From: Arachidicoccus sp. BS20
GTDB taxonomy: Bacteria; Bacteroidota; Bacteroidia; Chitinophagales; Chitinophagaceae
Length of the DNA: 64,000 bases
Direction of reading: 5' to 3'
NCBI RefSeq assembly: GCF_001659705.1
Contig: NZ_CP015971.1
Location: 1,984,001-2,048,000, forward strand
Part shown: positions 41,871 to 49,838 of the stretch, in pieces
How the letters are laid out: each line of letters opens with the position of its first letter
Position numbering within the stretch: position 1 is the first letter of the stretch
Made by a program: the position numbers and the translations under genes
The notes under the pieces: model-generated
What the model was told of the DNA's origin: nothing
The model's input: the letters and a program-made list of their open reading frames with translations, nothing else
Databases searched by the model: none

Positions 41871-43024
41871 ACAATTCTTTTTACTTCCGTAAAATCTTCA
41901 TTCAACAACACAACGCCGCAGGTTTTTCCATCTTCAAAACTTCCGAACAAATTGCTGAAACCCAATGCTTGCGAGCCGTTCAGCGTTGCCCATTGCAAGA
42001 GTTCTTCTTTGGGAAGATGCGGAAAGTATTTTTGAATAGATTGTATTTCAGATAAAATATTTAACTCGTGATTGCTTGCAAGACTGTCTGTTCCCAAAGC
42101 AATTGTACAGTTATGTTTTCTTAATAAATCAATGTTCGGCAACTGATTTTCGATATACAAATTTGCATTCGGACAAAGAATCCAGAAGAGTTGTTGCCCG
42201 TTTTCTTTCGCTAAATTTTCGGCAAACAAAATATCTTCTTCCGAAGTTTGTGTATTGTGAATTAAGAGAATTTGTTTCGGCAAATTCAGCTTCGGCAAAT
42301 ACGTTTGCAAACTGCTTTTTCCCGAAGGCTGAAAGAAATCAATATTCGTATTTATCAATTGATAAAAATCTTGAAACTTGCTTTCGCCGGTTTTAAAAAA
42401 TGTATTTTCTTCTTTTGTTTCCTGATTATGGATGGAAATGATTTTGCCTTCTGAATGTTGATTAATGAGCGCAAACATTTCGTCCGAAACAGAATACGGC
42501 GCGTGCGGAACGATTGATGTGTCGGGCATTTCAGCAAAAAAAGGTTCATATACATTTTGCACAATTCCGTCAAATCTGCTTTGTGCGAATTGCGGTACAA
42601 AACCCAACACTTCTACAAAATTTCTGTATAGAATTTTACTTTTTCGTTTCTGAACTAAAGTATCCGTTGTGTTACAAATATCGCCGACGGCAACAATTCC
42701 GTTGTTGTACATTTCTTGTTCAGCAACATCAATCGCGTGTAGAATTTCTTCTTTATCAAAATTGCGCAAGCGAATAACTTTTGAAACAAAATCTACCAAG
42801 CCCGTGTCTTCTTCGATTTGATTTTTCAAATGGCTCAACTCAAGATGACAATGCGCATTAATAAATCCGGGCGACAATATTCCTTTATAAATTTCAACAT
42901 CATCTTCATTATTGTCTTCTGAAATGCCTGCTACGACTGCATTTTCATCAATCAACAAAATTTTATTTGTCAGAAAATTTCTTCCGTCAAAAATTTTATC
43001 GGCTTTTAATTTTCGTATGCTCAT
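41867..43024 (-). CDS. Amidohydrolase (TRZ/ATZ type), possible aminodeoxyfutalosine deaminase
   Basis: The 385-residue metal-dependent deaminase/hydrolase has the amidohydrolase barrel. Metal ligands sit in GFINAHCHLELSHL (about 54-66) and ISIHNQETKEE (about 195-205), a substrate His in VPHAPYSVSDE, and the catalytic Asp in IALGTDSLASN (near 310). The HCHLELSH wording is typical of a Bacteroidota group near cytosine/adenosine-type deaminases. Because MqnD in this window implies the futalosine pathway, deamination of aminodeoxyfutalosine is a reasonable proposal (inference only). It is convergent with the HAD gene, overlapping by 4 bp. Confidence 0.8.
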   Translation of the reverse strand: MSIRKLKADKIFDGRNFLTNKILLIDENAVVAGISEDNNEDDVEIYKGILSPGFINAHCHLELSHLKNQIEEDTGLVDFVSKVIRLRNFDKEEILHAIDVAEQEMYNNGIVAVGDICNTTDTLVQKRKSKILYRNFVEVLGFVPQFAQSRFDGIVQNVYEPFFAEMPDTSIVPHAPYSVSDEMFALINQHSEGKIISIHNQETKEENTFFKTGESKFQDFYQLINTNIDFFQPSGKSSLQTYLPKLNLPKQILLIHNTQTSEEDILFAENLAKENGQQLFWILCPNANLYIENQLPNIDLLRKHNCTIALGTDSLASNHELNILSEIQSIQKYFPHLPKEELLQWATLNGSQALGFSNLFGSFEDGKTCGVVLLNEDFTEVKRIV

Positions 43025-43088
43025 AGTTAAATTTAAAAATAAAAGCGCAACATAATGCTGCGCTTTGTTTATAGTTTTTAAAGTATCT

Positions 43089-44414
43089 TTATATTTTCCC
43101 TTTTTCTGCGCCTTTGCTCAACCAGTTTTTTACGGCTTCTGTTGTGATGGATTTTGGTCTTTCAAGCGGAAAGCCTAAAGCGCGACTCCAACACAAATTC
43201 GTCATTACGCCCAGTGCACGCGACACGCCGAACAGTACTGTATAAAATTCATATTCTTTCAATCCGTAGTGAACCAACAATGCGCCGCTATGTGCATCCA
43301 CATTGGGATATGGATTTTTTATTTTCCCCGTTGCACCGAGAATTTCCGGAACTACTTCATATATTTTCCAAACAGTTTGCACCAATTTATCATCGGGCAT
43401 ATTTTCTTTTCCGAATTCCATTTGTGCTATAAAACGTGGGTCAGTTACGCGCAACACACCGTGCCCATAACCCGGCACAACCTTGCCTGCGGCGAGTGTA
43501 TCTTTAGTGTATTGTGCAATCTGTTCTTTGGTCGGGTCATCGGTTTTCAGCTCTTTCAACATTTCAAAAATCCACTTAATCACTTCCTGATTTGCCAAGC
43601 CGTGCAAAGGACCGGCAAGTCCGTTCATGCCAGCAGCAAAACTCAAATACGGGTCGCTCAATGCTGAACCAACTAAATGCGTAGCGTGTGCAGAAACATT
43701 ACCTGCTTCATGGTCGGCATGAATGGTCATGTATAAACGCATGAGCTTTAAAAATCCTTCATTTTCAAAACCAAGCATGTGTGCAAAATTTGCCGCCCAA
43801 TCCAAACTTTTATCGTCACTCAAAGCCGCTCCGTTTCTGTATTTGCGATTATACACGTACGCTGCAATGTACGGGACACGCGCAATGAGATTAACAGCGT
43901 CTTCAAAAATAGGGTCCCAATAATCTTTTTTATTAATGCCGTCATGATACGCTTTTGCAAAAAGACTTTCCGTTTGCAAAGCCATAATGCCCGTTACGAA
44001 CTGTGTCATCGGATGCGCGGAAACAGGCAGTGCATCTATGGTTTTATAAACATGAGTGGGAATTTCGGCGCGTTCCGCCAAGGTCTTAGAAATGATTTTT
44101 ACATCTTCTTCCGTTGGTAATTCGCCAATGAGCATTAAATAAAAAAGTCCTTCGGGCAAAGGTTCTGTACCTCCTTCTGCCTTAGGTAGTTTTTCTCTTA
44201 ATTCGGGAATGGTATAGCCGCGAAAACGTATTCCTTCTTTAGGGTCGAGCAAACTTATTTCACTTACAATGCTGGTAATTCCACGCATTCCCTGATATAG
44301 CTGCGCAACCGTAACGTCTTCCACAGGCGTAGAGCCACAATCCTTTATCAATGCTTTGATGTCCGCAGCATCGATATTTGCTTTCTCACGAAACTTCTTC
44401 TTTATCTCAATCAT
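43089..44414 (-). CDS. gltA: Citrate synthase, mitochondrial-like type
   Basis: It condenses acetyl-CoA and oxaloacetate to citrate, entry to the TCA cycle. The 441-residue sequence belongs to the eukaryotic-type branch, not the usual bacterial hexameric type. Signs are GITSIVSEISLLDPKEGIRFRGYTIPEL, MNGLAGPLHGLANQEV (catalytic His), KVVPGYGHGVLRVTDPRF (second His) and NVDAHSGALLVHYGL (catalytic Asp). No mitochondrial leader is present and the genetic context is bacterial. An old horizontal relationship between this form and the mitochondrial one is possible. Confidence 0.93.
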   Translation of the reverse strand: MIEIKKKFREKANIDAADIKALIKDCGSTPVEDVTVAQLYQGMRGITSIVSEISLLDPKEGIRFRGYTIPELREKLPKAEGGTEPLPEGLFYLMLIGELPTEEDVKIISKTLAERAEIPTHVYKTIDALPVSAHPMTQFVTGIMALQTESLFAKAYHDGINKKDYWDPIFEDAVNLIARVPYIAAYVYNRKYRNGAALSDDKSLDWAANFAHMLGFENEGFLKLMRLYMTIHADHEAGNVSAHATHLVGSALSDPYLSFAAGMNGLAGPLHGLANQEVIKWIFEMLKELKTDDPTKEQIAQYTKDTLAAGKVVPGYGHGVLRVTDPRFIAQMEFGKENMPDDKLVQTVWKIYEVVPEILGATGKIKNPYPNVDAHSGALLVHYGLKEYEFYTVLFGVSRALGVMTNLCWSRALGFPLERPKSITTEAVKNWLSKGAEKGKI

Positions 44415-44633
44415 CGGGTGTGTATTTCAATTTCTTTTGTAATCACTAAAATTTTTTGCCGACAAACAAAACAATAAAAATGATTACGGGATATTTTCAA
44501 AAGAGTCCGGCGAAATGCACTTTCACTAAACTTTTGGCTGTGTGCCGTAAAGATACTTCATAACGAAGATTTGTTTTGAAAAATTATGCAAAACTTATTA
44601 TTAAAAATTGAATGCAACTATTCTCTCAAAACA

Positions 44634-44664
44634 AAAACCCCGATGAAAATTTCATCGGGGTTTT
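44634..44664. terminator. Terminator behind the RRM gene
   Basis: AAAACCCCGATGAAA (44634-44648) pairs with the following ATTTCATCGGGGTTTT as a near-continuous palindrome with A and T flanks. It ends the minus-strand RRM transcript and can work in both directions. Confidence 0.85.
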
Positions 44665-44687
44665 ACTTATTTGTACGTCAACAGATA

Positions 44688-45023
44688 TTAATAATTGTTT
44701 CTGTAACCGCCACCGCTGTTACGGTCGCGATAACCGCCGCCGTTGCCATAGCTTTTCTTTTTGTAATCGCCACCGCCTGCGTTTTCTTGTTTTTGGTTCA
44801 CAATGATTTTGCGACCGCCAACTTCAGTTTCGTGCAAGCCTGAAATTGCAGCGTTTGCAGCTTCATCATCTGCCATTTCTACAAAACCAAAACCTTTAGA
44901 ACGGTTGTTGTTGAACTTGTCTGTTACAACTTTTGCAGAAATAACTTCTCCATAAGGAGCAAATAATTCGTGCAAGTCATCGCTGGTTAAGCTCCAGCTT
45001 AAGTTTCCTACGTAAATGTTCAT
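44688..45023 (-). CDS. RRM-domain RNA-binding protein
   Basis: The 111-residue protein has one RNA-recognition motif (about 1-78) and a Gly/Tyr/Arg/Asn-rich tail (GGGDYKKKSYGNGGGYRDRNSGGGYRNN). RNP2 is MNIYVGNLSW and RNP1 is SKGFGFVEM. Such small Rbp proteins act as RNA chaperones, and in cyanobacteria they respond to cold. I chose ATG 45023; the longer reading to 45182 would cross the promoter at 45131. It has its own promoter, a leader of about 100 nt and a terminator. Confidence 0.9.
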   Translation of the reverse strand: MNIYVGNLSWSLTSDDLHELFAPYGEVISAKVVTDKFNNNRSKGFGFVEMADDEAANAAISGLHETEVGGRKIIVNQKQENAGGGDYKKKSYGNGGGYRDRNSGGGYRNNY

Positions 45024-45130
45024 TTTTAATTTTTTGAACTTGTTAATTAATAAAAACAGTAACCAAAGCCCAAAAACAATTACGTAAAAAACGTCCGTTA
45101 AAAGGATGGGAAAAACTGTCAATTCTGGAA

Positions 45131-45160
45131 CAAAGATATATCTATTTATGATACTGCCAA
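45131..45160 (-). promoter_or_regulatory. Promoter of the RRM gene
   Basis: On the minus strand TTG (45160-45158), a 19-nt spacer and TATCTTTG (45138-45131) match the Bacteroidota promoter. It predicts a 5' leader of about 100 nt, which could carry regulation of this RNA-binding protein. Confidence 0.7.
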
Positions 45161-45191
45161 TTTTTTCAATATGAAAAAACAATGAAGTTTT

Positions 45192-47039
45192 TTAGTAACC
45201 CCTCGCGTCTTTTCCTTCTTTAAAATTGATATATGCTTTGTTCACTACGCGATTGCCACCCGGCGTTGGATAATCGCCCGTGAAATACCAGTCGCCTGTA
45301 TTGGTCGGACAACTGTCATGCAAATCTTCAATGGTTTGATAAATTACCTGCACAGGAATATCAATATCTTCCGGAGTAATCAATTGCGCAATCTTTCCGG
45401 AAATTTCATCAGGTGTAAACGACGCATAAATTTGTTTTACCAGATTTTCCGAATGAAGCTCATTGTCCAGTTCCAGCTTTTTACAATTGTAATAAACTTC
45501 GTCCAGAACATGTTCCGTTCCGTGTTCTTTGTGCAAAGCAAGCGCTGCGCGGAAAGCAATAAAATCGCCCATCTTGCTCATGTCGATTCCGTAACAATCG
45601 GGATAACGGATTTGCGGGGCAGAGGAAACTACGATAATCTTTTTCGGTTCAAGGCGCGACAACATACGCACAATACTTTCTTTCAAAGTTGTTCCGCGCA
45701 CGATGGAATCGTCAATCACTACAAGGGTGTCTTCGTGTTTGCGAACTGTTCCGTAAGTGATGTCGTACACGTGCTGCACCATTTCGTTTCTGCCGGAATC
45801 TGCCGTGATGAAAGTGCGCATCTTCACATCTTTAATCGCAATTTTTTCCTGACGGATTTTGCGATTAACCATTTCTTCTAATTTGTCGGGCGTGAAATCA
45901 TTTCCCCAACTCAGGATTTTCTGAACTTTTACTTTGTTCAGATAATCTTCCATGCCTTTTACCAAACCAAAAAACGCAACTTCCGCCGTATTTGGAATAT
46001 AAGAGAAAATGGTATTCTTTAAATCATAATTAATCTCGTTCAGAATGCGTTCGCTGAGATGATAACCCAATGCAATGCGCTCGCGGTAAATTTTTTCATC
46101 ACTTCCCCGACTGAAATAAATGCGCTCGAAACTGCACGCACGTCTTTCTTTCGGTTCGAGAATTTGTTCTACTTTATATTCGCCCACTTCATCTACAATC
46201 AGCACATTTCCGGGCATTAATTCTTTAACCACATTTTCGCCTACGTTAAATGCCGTGCGGATAGAGGCGCGCTCGCTTGCCGCAACAATCACTTCATCGT
46301 CCACATAATAATATGCAGGACGAATGCCGTGTTCATCGCGCAACACAAAGCTATTGCCATTGCCGATTAATCCACCGATGGTATAACCTCCGTCAAACAA
46401 CGAAGCCGCATCTTTCAAGACTTTTGCCACATCTGGATTTCCGGCATTTTCGTCAGATTCTTTGGAGAGAAAATGATGTACCACTTCCATCATCGCGGCA
46501 AGGTCGCTTTGACGCTGAAAATCGCCGGGCTGAATATGTACGGATGCAAATAATTCCTTAGTATTTACAAGATTAAAATTGCCTGCAAGTGCAAGATTTT
46601 TTTCTCTTGCAATATTTCTCTTAATAAACGGATGGCAAAATTCTACATTGTTTTTACCCTGTGTGCCGTAGCGCAAATGTCCAAGCAGCAACTCGCCTAA
46701 CATAGGAACGTGTCCTTTCATTATGTCGGGCTGCGACTGAATTTCGGGCAAATACTTTTCGAGGTCATCTACCTGCTTTCCTATCTGCGAAAAAATATCT
46801 GCAATCGGCTGCGGTGCATTGCTGCGAAGGCGGTGCATAAATTCGTAACCATTGCTCACATTCAACTTTATAGATGCTACGCCCGCGCCGTCTTGTCCGC
46901 GGTTGTGCTGCTTTTCCATCAACAGGTACAGTTTGTTAAGACCGTACAAAGTTGTTCCGTATTTTTCCAGATAAAAAGAGAGAGGTTTTCTGAGGCGAAT
47001 GAAGGCTAAGCCGCATTCGTGTTTTATTTCGTCGCTCAT
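45192..47039 (-). CDS. Amidophosphoribosyltransferase (PurF-like class II glutamine amidotransferase)
   Basis: This is the first step of purine synthesis: PRPP plus glutamine gives phosphoribosylamine. At 615 residues it is about 110-140 longer than typical PurF. The nucleophile Cys9 follows a short propeptide (MSDEIKHE), and HNRGQDGAGVAS and FNLVNTKEL are class II amidotransferase signs. The PRPP-binding loop is LVVIDDSIVRGTTL (near 420). Bacteroidota often have a standard PurF plus this longer paralog, so a side role cannot be excluded. The promoter box is at 47059. Confidence 0.85.
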   Translation of the reverse strand: MSDEIKHECGLAFIRLRKPLSFYLEKYGTTLYGLNKLYLLMEKQHNRGQDGAGVASIKLNVSNGYEFMHRLRSNAPQPIADIFSQIGKQVDDLEKYLPEIQSQPDIMKGHVPMLGELLLGHLRYGTQGKNNVEFCHPFIKRNIAREKNLALAGNFNLVNTKELFASVHIQPGDFQRQSDLAAMMEVVHHFLSKESDENAGNPDVAKVLKDAASLFDGGYTIGGLIGNGNSFVLRDEHGIRPAYYYVDDEVIVAASERASIRTAFNVGENVVKELMPGNVLIVDEVGEYKVEQILEPKERRACSFERIYFSRGSDEKIYRERIALGYHLSERILNEINYDLKNTIFSYIPNTAEVAFFGLVKGMEDYLNKVKVQKILSWGNDFTPDKLEEMVNRKIRQEKIAIKDVKMRTFITADSGRNEMVQHVYDITYGTVRKHEDTLVVIDDSIVRGTTLKESIVRMLSRLEPKKIIVVSSAPQIRYPDCYGIDMSKMGDFIAFRAALALHKEHGTEHVLDEVYYNCKKLELDNELHSENLVKQIYASFTPDEISGKIAQLITPEDIDIPVQVIYQTIEDLHDSCPTNTGDWYFTGDYPTPGGNRVVNKAYINFKEGKDARGY

Positions 47040-47058
47040 TGTAGATGTAATGAAAGCG

Positions 47059-47066
47059 CAAAGTTA
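47059..47066 (-). promoter_or_regulatory. -7 promoter element of the PurF-like gene
   Basis: On the minus strand TAACTTTG, 19 nt before the ATG at 47039, matches TAnnTTTG. The leader would be about 15 nt. Confidence 0.5.
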
Positions 47067-47130
47067 CGACAAGAAAATTTAGTAAAAACTTAATGTAGAA
47101 TAATGTTGTGAATTTGTGAGAAAGTTTAGA

Positions 47131-47186
47131 AGTCAGAAAGTCAATTAGCCATTGCTTACGCAAAATTGACTAATGACTTCCTGACT
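47131..47186. repeat. Short palindromic repeat, AGTCAGGAAGTCA arms
   Basis: AGTCAGAAAGTCA (47131-47143) and TGACTTCCTGACT (47174-47186) pair at 12 of 13 positions. Inner TCAATTAG and TTGACTAATGA extend the pairing loosely. It lies between the divergent PurF-like and SDR genes. Confidence 0.55.
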
Positions 47187-47281
47187 ATTTCCATGAGCCT
47201 TTCGCCAAACAACTTTGAGCTGCTGACCAAATGCACTTTCAATTCACGTTTTCAACTTTGCAGCATAAAAAATTAATCAAA

Positions 47282-48094
47282 ATGAGCAAAGTAGTTTTAG
47301 TTACGGGCGCATCCGCAGGCATCGGAAAAGCGACCGCAAAATATCTCGCAGAAAACGGTTACACGGTTTACGGCGCAGCACGCAGGGTAGAAAAGATGAA
47401 TGAACTTTTGTCTTTGGGCATCAAAGTAATCCCGCTCGATGTTACGCACGATGAATCGATGGTAAATGCCGTTGATGAAATTATCAAAGCCGAAGGAAAA
47501 ATTGATATACTCATCAACAACGCAGGCTTCGGCTCTTACGGCGCGGTGGAAGACGTGCCGATGAGCGATGCGAAATATCAGCTCGAAGTAAATGTTTTTG
47601 GCGCAGCGCGATTGATGCAATTGGTGTTACCGCACATGCGGAAAAACGGTTACGGAAAAATCGTGAACATTTCTTCCATCGGCGGGAAAATTGCGTTCCC
47701 GCTCGGCGGTTGGTATCATGCAAGTAAGTTTGCATTGGAAGGCTTGAGCGATAGTTTGAGAAACGAAGTGAAACAATTCGGCATTGATGTAATAGTGATT
47801 GAACCGGGCGGAATAAAATCCGAATGGGGCAATATTGCGTTCGACAGTATGGTAAAAATTTCCGGCAATACAGCATATAAAAATATGGTAAGCAAAATGC
47901 AGAAAGCTACCCTCAAAACACTGGACAAAAACCCCGAGCCGATACTCATTGCGAAGCTGATTAAAAAAGCTATTGAAGTCAAAAATCCGAAAACAAGATA
48001 TGCCGACGGTTATATGGCAAAACCATTGTTGATTGCACGAAAAATCGTGTCCGATAAGATGTTGGACAAAATGGTTATGAGTCAAATGAAATAA
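47282..48094 (+). CDS. Short-chain dehydrogenase/reductase (SDR)
   Basis: The 270-residue classical SDR has the NAD(P)-binding TGASAGIG (about 8-15), AARRVEKM giving NADP preference, the NNAG motif (ILINNAGFGSYG), catalytic Ser in VNISSIGGK and YxxxK in WYHASKFALEG. It then reads VIVIEPGGIKSEWG. The substrate is not predictable. I chose ATG 47282 (MSKVVLVTGASAG). The membrane-protein gene follows after 4 bp, so they form one unit. Confidence 0.92.
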   Translation: MSKVVLVTGASAGIGKATAKYLAENGYTVYGAARRVEKMNELLSLGIKVIPLDVTHDESMVNAVDEIIKAEGKIDILINNAGFGSYGAVEDVPMSDAKYQLEVNVFGAARLMQLVLPHMRKNGYGKIVNISSIGGKIAFPLGGWYHASKFALEGLSDSLRNEVKQFGIDVIVIEPGGIKSEWGNIAFDSMVKISGNTAYKNMVSKMQKATLKTLDKNPEPILIAKLIKKAIEVKNPKTRYADGYMAKPLLIARKIVSDKMLDKMVMSQMK

Positions 48095-48098
48095 ACTT

Positions 48099-48770
48099 AT
48101 GAATCATTTTGTAGAAAATATATTGAAGCATTACATCCGCGAATCGCAGCAAGGTTACGGCTCTACCATATTCGGTGTGATTTTATTGATTGCGGCAATC
48201 TTGCTGTTTAAATTTGCCGCACCATTATCGCTGTTGAAAGGGTTGGCAATTCCGTCTTTTCTTATCGGATTAATCATGGGGTTGGGCGGCGTTACAGACG
48301 GACATTTTGCAAGAAAATCCATTACCGAACAAATCAGTCTGTATGAAAACAACAGAGAAGCATTTTTCAATCAGGAAGTGCCGAAAGTTGAGAAAATACA
48401 CAAATCTTGGAAAGACATCAGAATCATTTGGAGTGTAATTACCTTAACGGGGATTACATTGCTTTTTGCCGCTAAAAAAGATTATTTAAAAGGCGTTGCT
48501 TTAGGTACAATCATATTAAGTTTGGCAGGACATACCGAAGAAGCGATTTCCAAAAACTTTAATGAAAAGTATTATAAAGAAGTGCTTGAGGAAGCTGTAA
48601 AAAATGATAGCGTTTCGCTGAATAATGGGACCCATTCGTCCAACAATTCATCTTTTGATACGACAAATAATCAATTGCATTCGGAACAAAATGATAAGCC
48701 GAAAAAGCATCATCAACATAAAAAGGAAATGCCGAAAACATTTTTGAATAATAAGTTTTACAATCAATAA
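48099..48770 (+). CDS. Membrane protein of unknown function with His/Lys/Asn-rich tail
   Basis: The 223-residue protein has two hydrophobic pairs (about 23-66, IFGVILLIAAILLF and SFLIGLIMGLGG; about 108-146, IRIIWSVITLTGITLLF and GVALGTIILSLAG). Its 60-residue polar C-terminal tail is rich in Asn, Ser, His and Lys (HHQHKKEMPK). No family is recognised. It follows the SDR gene by 4 bp and is likely co-transcribed. The tail may be cytoplasmic and disordered. Confidence 0.75.
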   Translation: MNHFVENILKHYIRESQQGYGSTIFGVILLIAAILLFKFAAPLSLLKGLAIPSFLIGLIMGLGGVTDGHFARKSITEQISLYENNREAFFNQEVPKVEKIHKSWKDIRIIWSVITLTGITLLFAAKKDYLKGVALGTIILSLAGHTEEAISKNFNEKYYKEVLEEAVKNDSVSLNNGTHSSNNSSFDTTNNQLHSEQNDKPKKHHQHKKEMPKTFLNNKFYNQ

Positions 48771-48797
48771 TCTTTGGCAATTTTGTAATGATATTCC

Positions 48798-48871
48798 CCG
48801 CAGATTTGCGCGGATTATTTTCGCGGAATACGCAGATTTCTTTCAGCGAAAATCAGCGTATTTATCTGCGG
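48798..48871. repeat. Palindromic repeat with CCGCAGAT ends (74 bp)
   Basis: CCGCAGAT (48798-48805) and ATCTGCGG (48864-48871) are perfect inverted ends; inner AATACGCAGATTT and AAATCAGCGTATTT pair again. It lies directly upstream of the AraC-type gene and shows that translation upstream of ATG 48887 is unlikely to be real. Confidence 0.7.
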
Positions 48872-48886
48872 AAAAACTTCCTAAAA

Positions 48887-49699
48887 ATGGACAACAATTA
48901 TTTTCATTATAACCTTTTATATTCCTGCGAATATCAACAAAAACGCGGGCATGAGCAGTTTGTGGAAGAACACGCTTTGGGTTATTTGATTTCGGGCGAA
49001 TCAAAATTTTTTACCAATGAAGGAACTTTTGTTGCGAAAGAAGGAACGATTGGTTTGCTGCGCAAAAATCAGTTGGTGAAGTCTTTGAAATTGCCGTCCG
49101 AAAGCGGACAACCATTTAAGTCTATCAACATTTTTCTCGACCAGGAAACTTTGAGAAAATATGCATCGGCAAACAACATTGGCAAAGTTGAACCGTACGC
49201 AGGCGCAACAATGATTGATTTGTCAAACAATATTTTTCTGAAAGGATATTTTGAATCGTTGATTCCTTATGTGGAAAATCCGCAAAAACTCACGCAAAAA
49301 ATTGCCGAACTGAAAACCAATGAAGCCATTGAATTGTTGTTGCAAACAAATCCTTCATTAAAAAGTTTTCTATTCGATTTTCAGGAGCCGCACAAGATAG
49401 ATTTAGAAGCGTACATGAACCGCAATTATCATTACAACGTTCCATTGAAAAATTTTGCAAAGCTTACTGGACGCAGTCTCGCCACGTTCAAGCGCGATTT
49501 TCAAAAAATATTTTCCCTTTCGCCCGAAAAATGGTTACAGCAAAAACGCCTGCAACTGGCGCATTATCTTATTGCTGAAAAACACCAGAAACCTTCGGAA
49601 GTTTACTTGGAAGTAGGCTTTGAAAATCTGTCTCATTTTTCCGATTCGTTTAAAAAAATGTTTGGGTATAATGCGAGTAGTTTGAACATTGGAAAGTAA
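48887..49699 (+). CDS. AraC-family transcriptional regulator
   Basis: The 270-residue protein has an N-terminal ligand-sensing cupin-like half (about 15-140, with ALGYLISGESKFFTNEGTF) and a C-terminal AraC DNA-binding domain of two helix-turn-helices (about 170-265: PLKNFAKLTGRSLATFKRDFQKIFSLSPEKWL and EVYLEVGFENLSHFSDSFKKMFG). I chose ATG 48887 because the upstream extension is a palindromic repeat. The target may be the upstream SDR/membrane-protein unit or a distant gene; no binding site is evident. Confidence 0.88.
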   Translation: MDNNYFHYNLLYSCEYQQKRGHEQFVEEHALGYLISGESKFFTNEGTFVAKEGTIGLLRKNQLVKSLKLPSESGQPFKSINIFLDQETLRKYASANNIGKVEPYAGATMIDLSNNIFLKGYFESLIPYVENPQKLTQKIAELKTNEAIELLLQTNPSLKSFLFDFQEPHKIDLEAYMNRNYHYNVPLKNFAKLTGRSLATFKRDFQKIFSLSPEKWLQQKRLQLAHYLIAEKHQKPSEVYLEVGFENLSHFSDSFKKMFGYNASSLNIGK

Positions 49700-49756
49700 C
49701 CAATTTCGTAAACTAAAATATCAGCATATTCTCTCTTTCGGCTCAAGAAATATTAT

Positions 49757-49815
49757 AACCACATAGCTACATAACACCTGAATATCAAACTTCAATGCTA
49801 TGTAACTACGTGGTT
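49757..49815. repeat. AACCACATAG terminal-inverted-repeat element, copy C (59 bp, short form)
   Basis: AACCACATAGCTACATA at one end and the complement of AACCACGTAGTTACATA at the other: the ends of copies A and B with the middle reduced to about 25 nt. It lies between the converging AraC and TonB-receptor genes and may act as their terminator hairpin (inference). Confidence 0.7.
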
Positions 49816-49838
49816 TTCTCTATATCTAAACCAATTTT

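Noticed and set aside
45024-45182. An N-terminal membrane extension of the RRM protein (start at 45182)
   Set aside because: The promoter at 45131-45160 lies inside this extension, and the RRM proper begins with MNIYVGNLSW at 45023.
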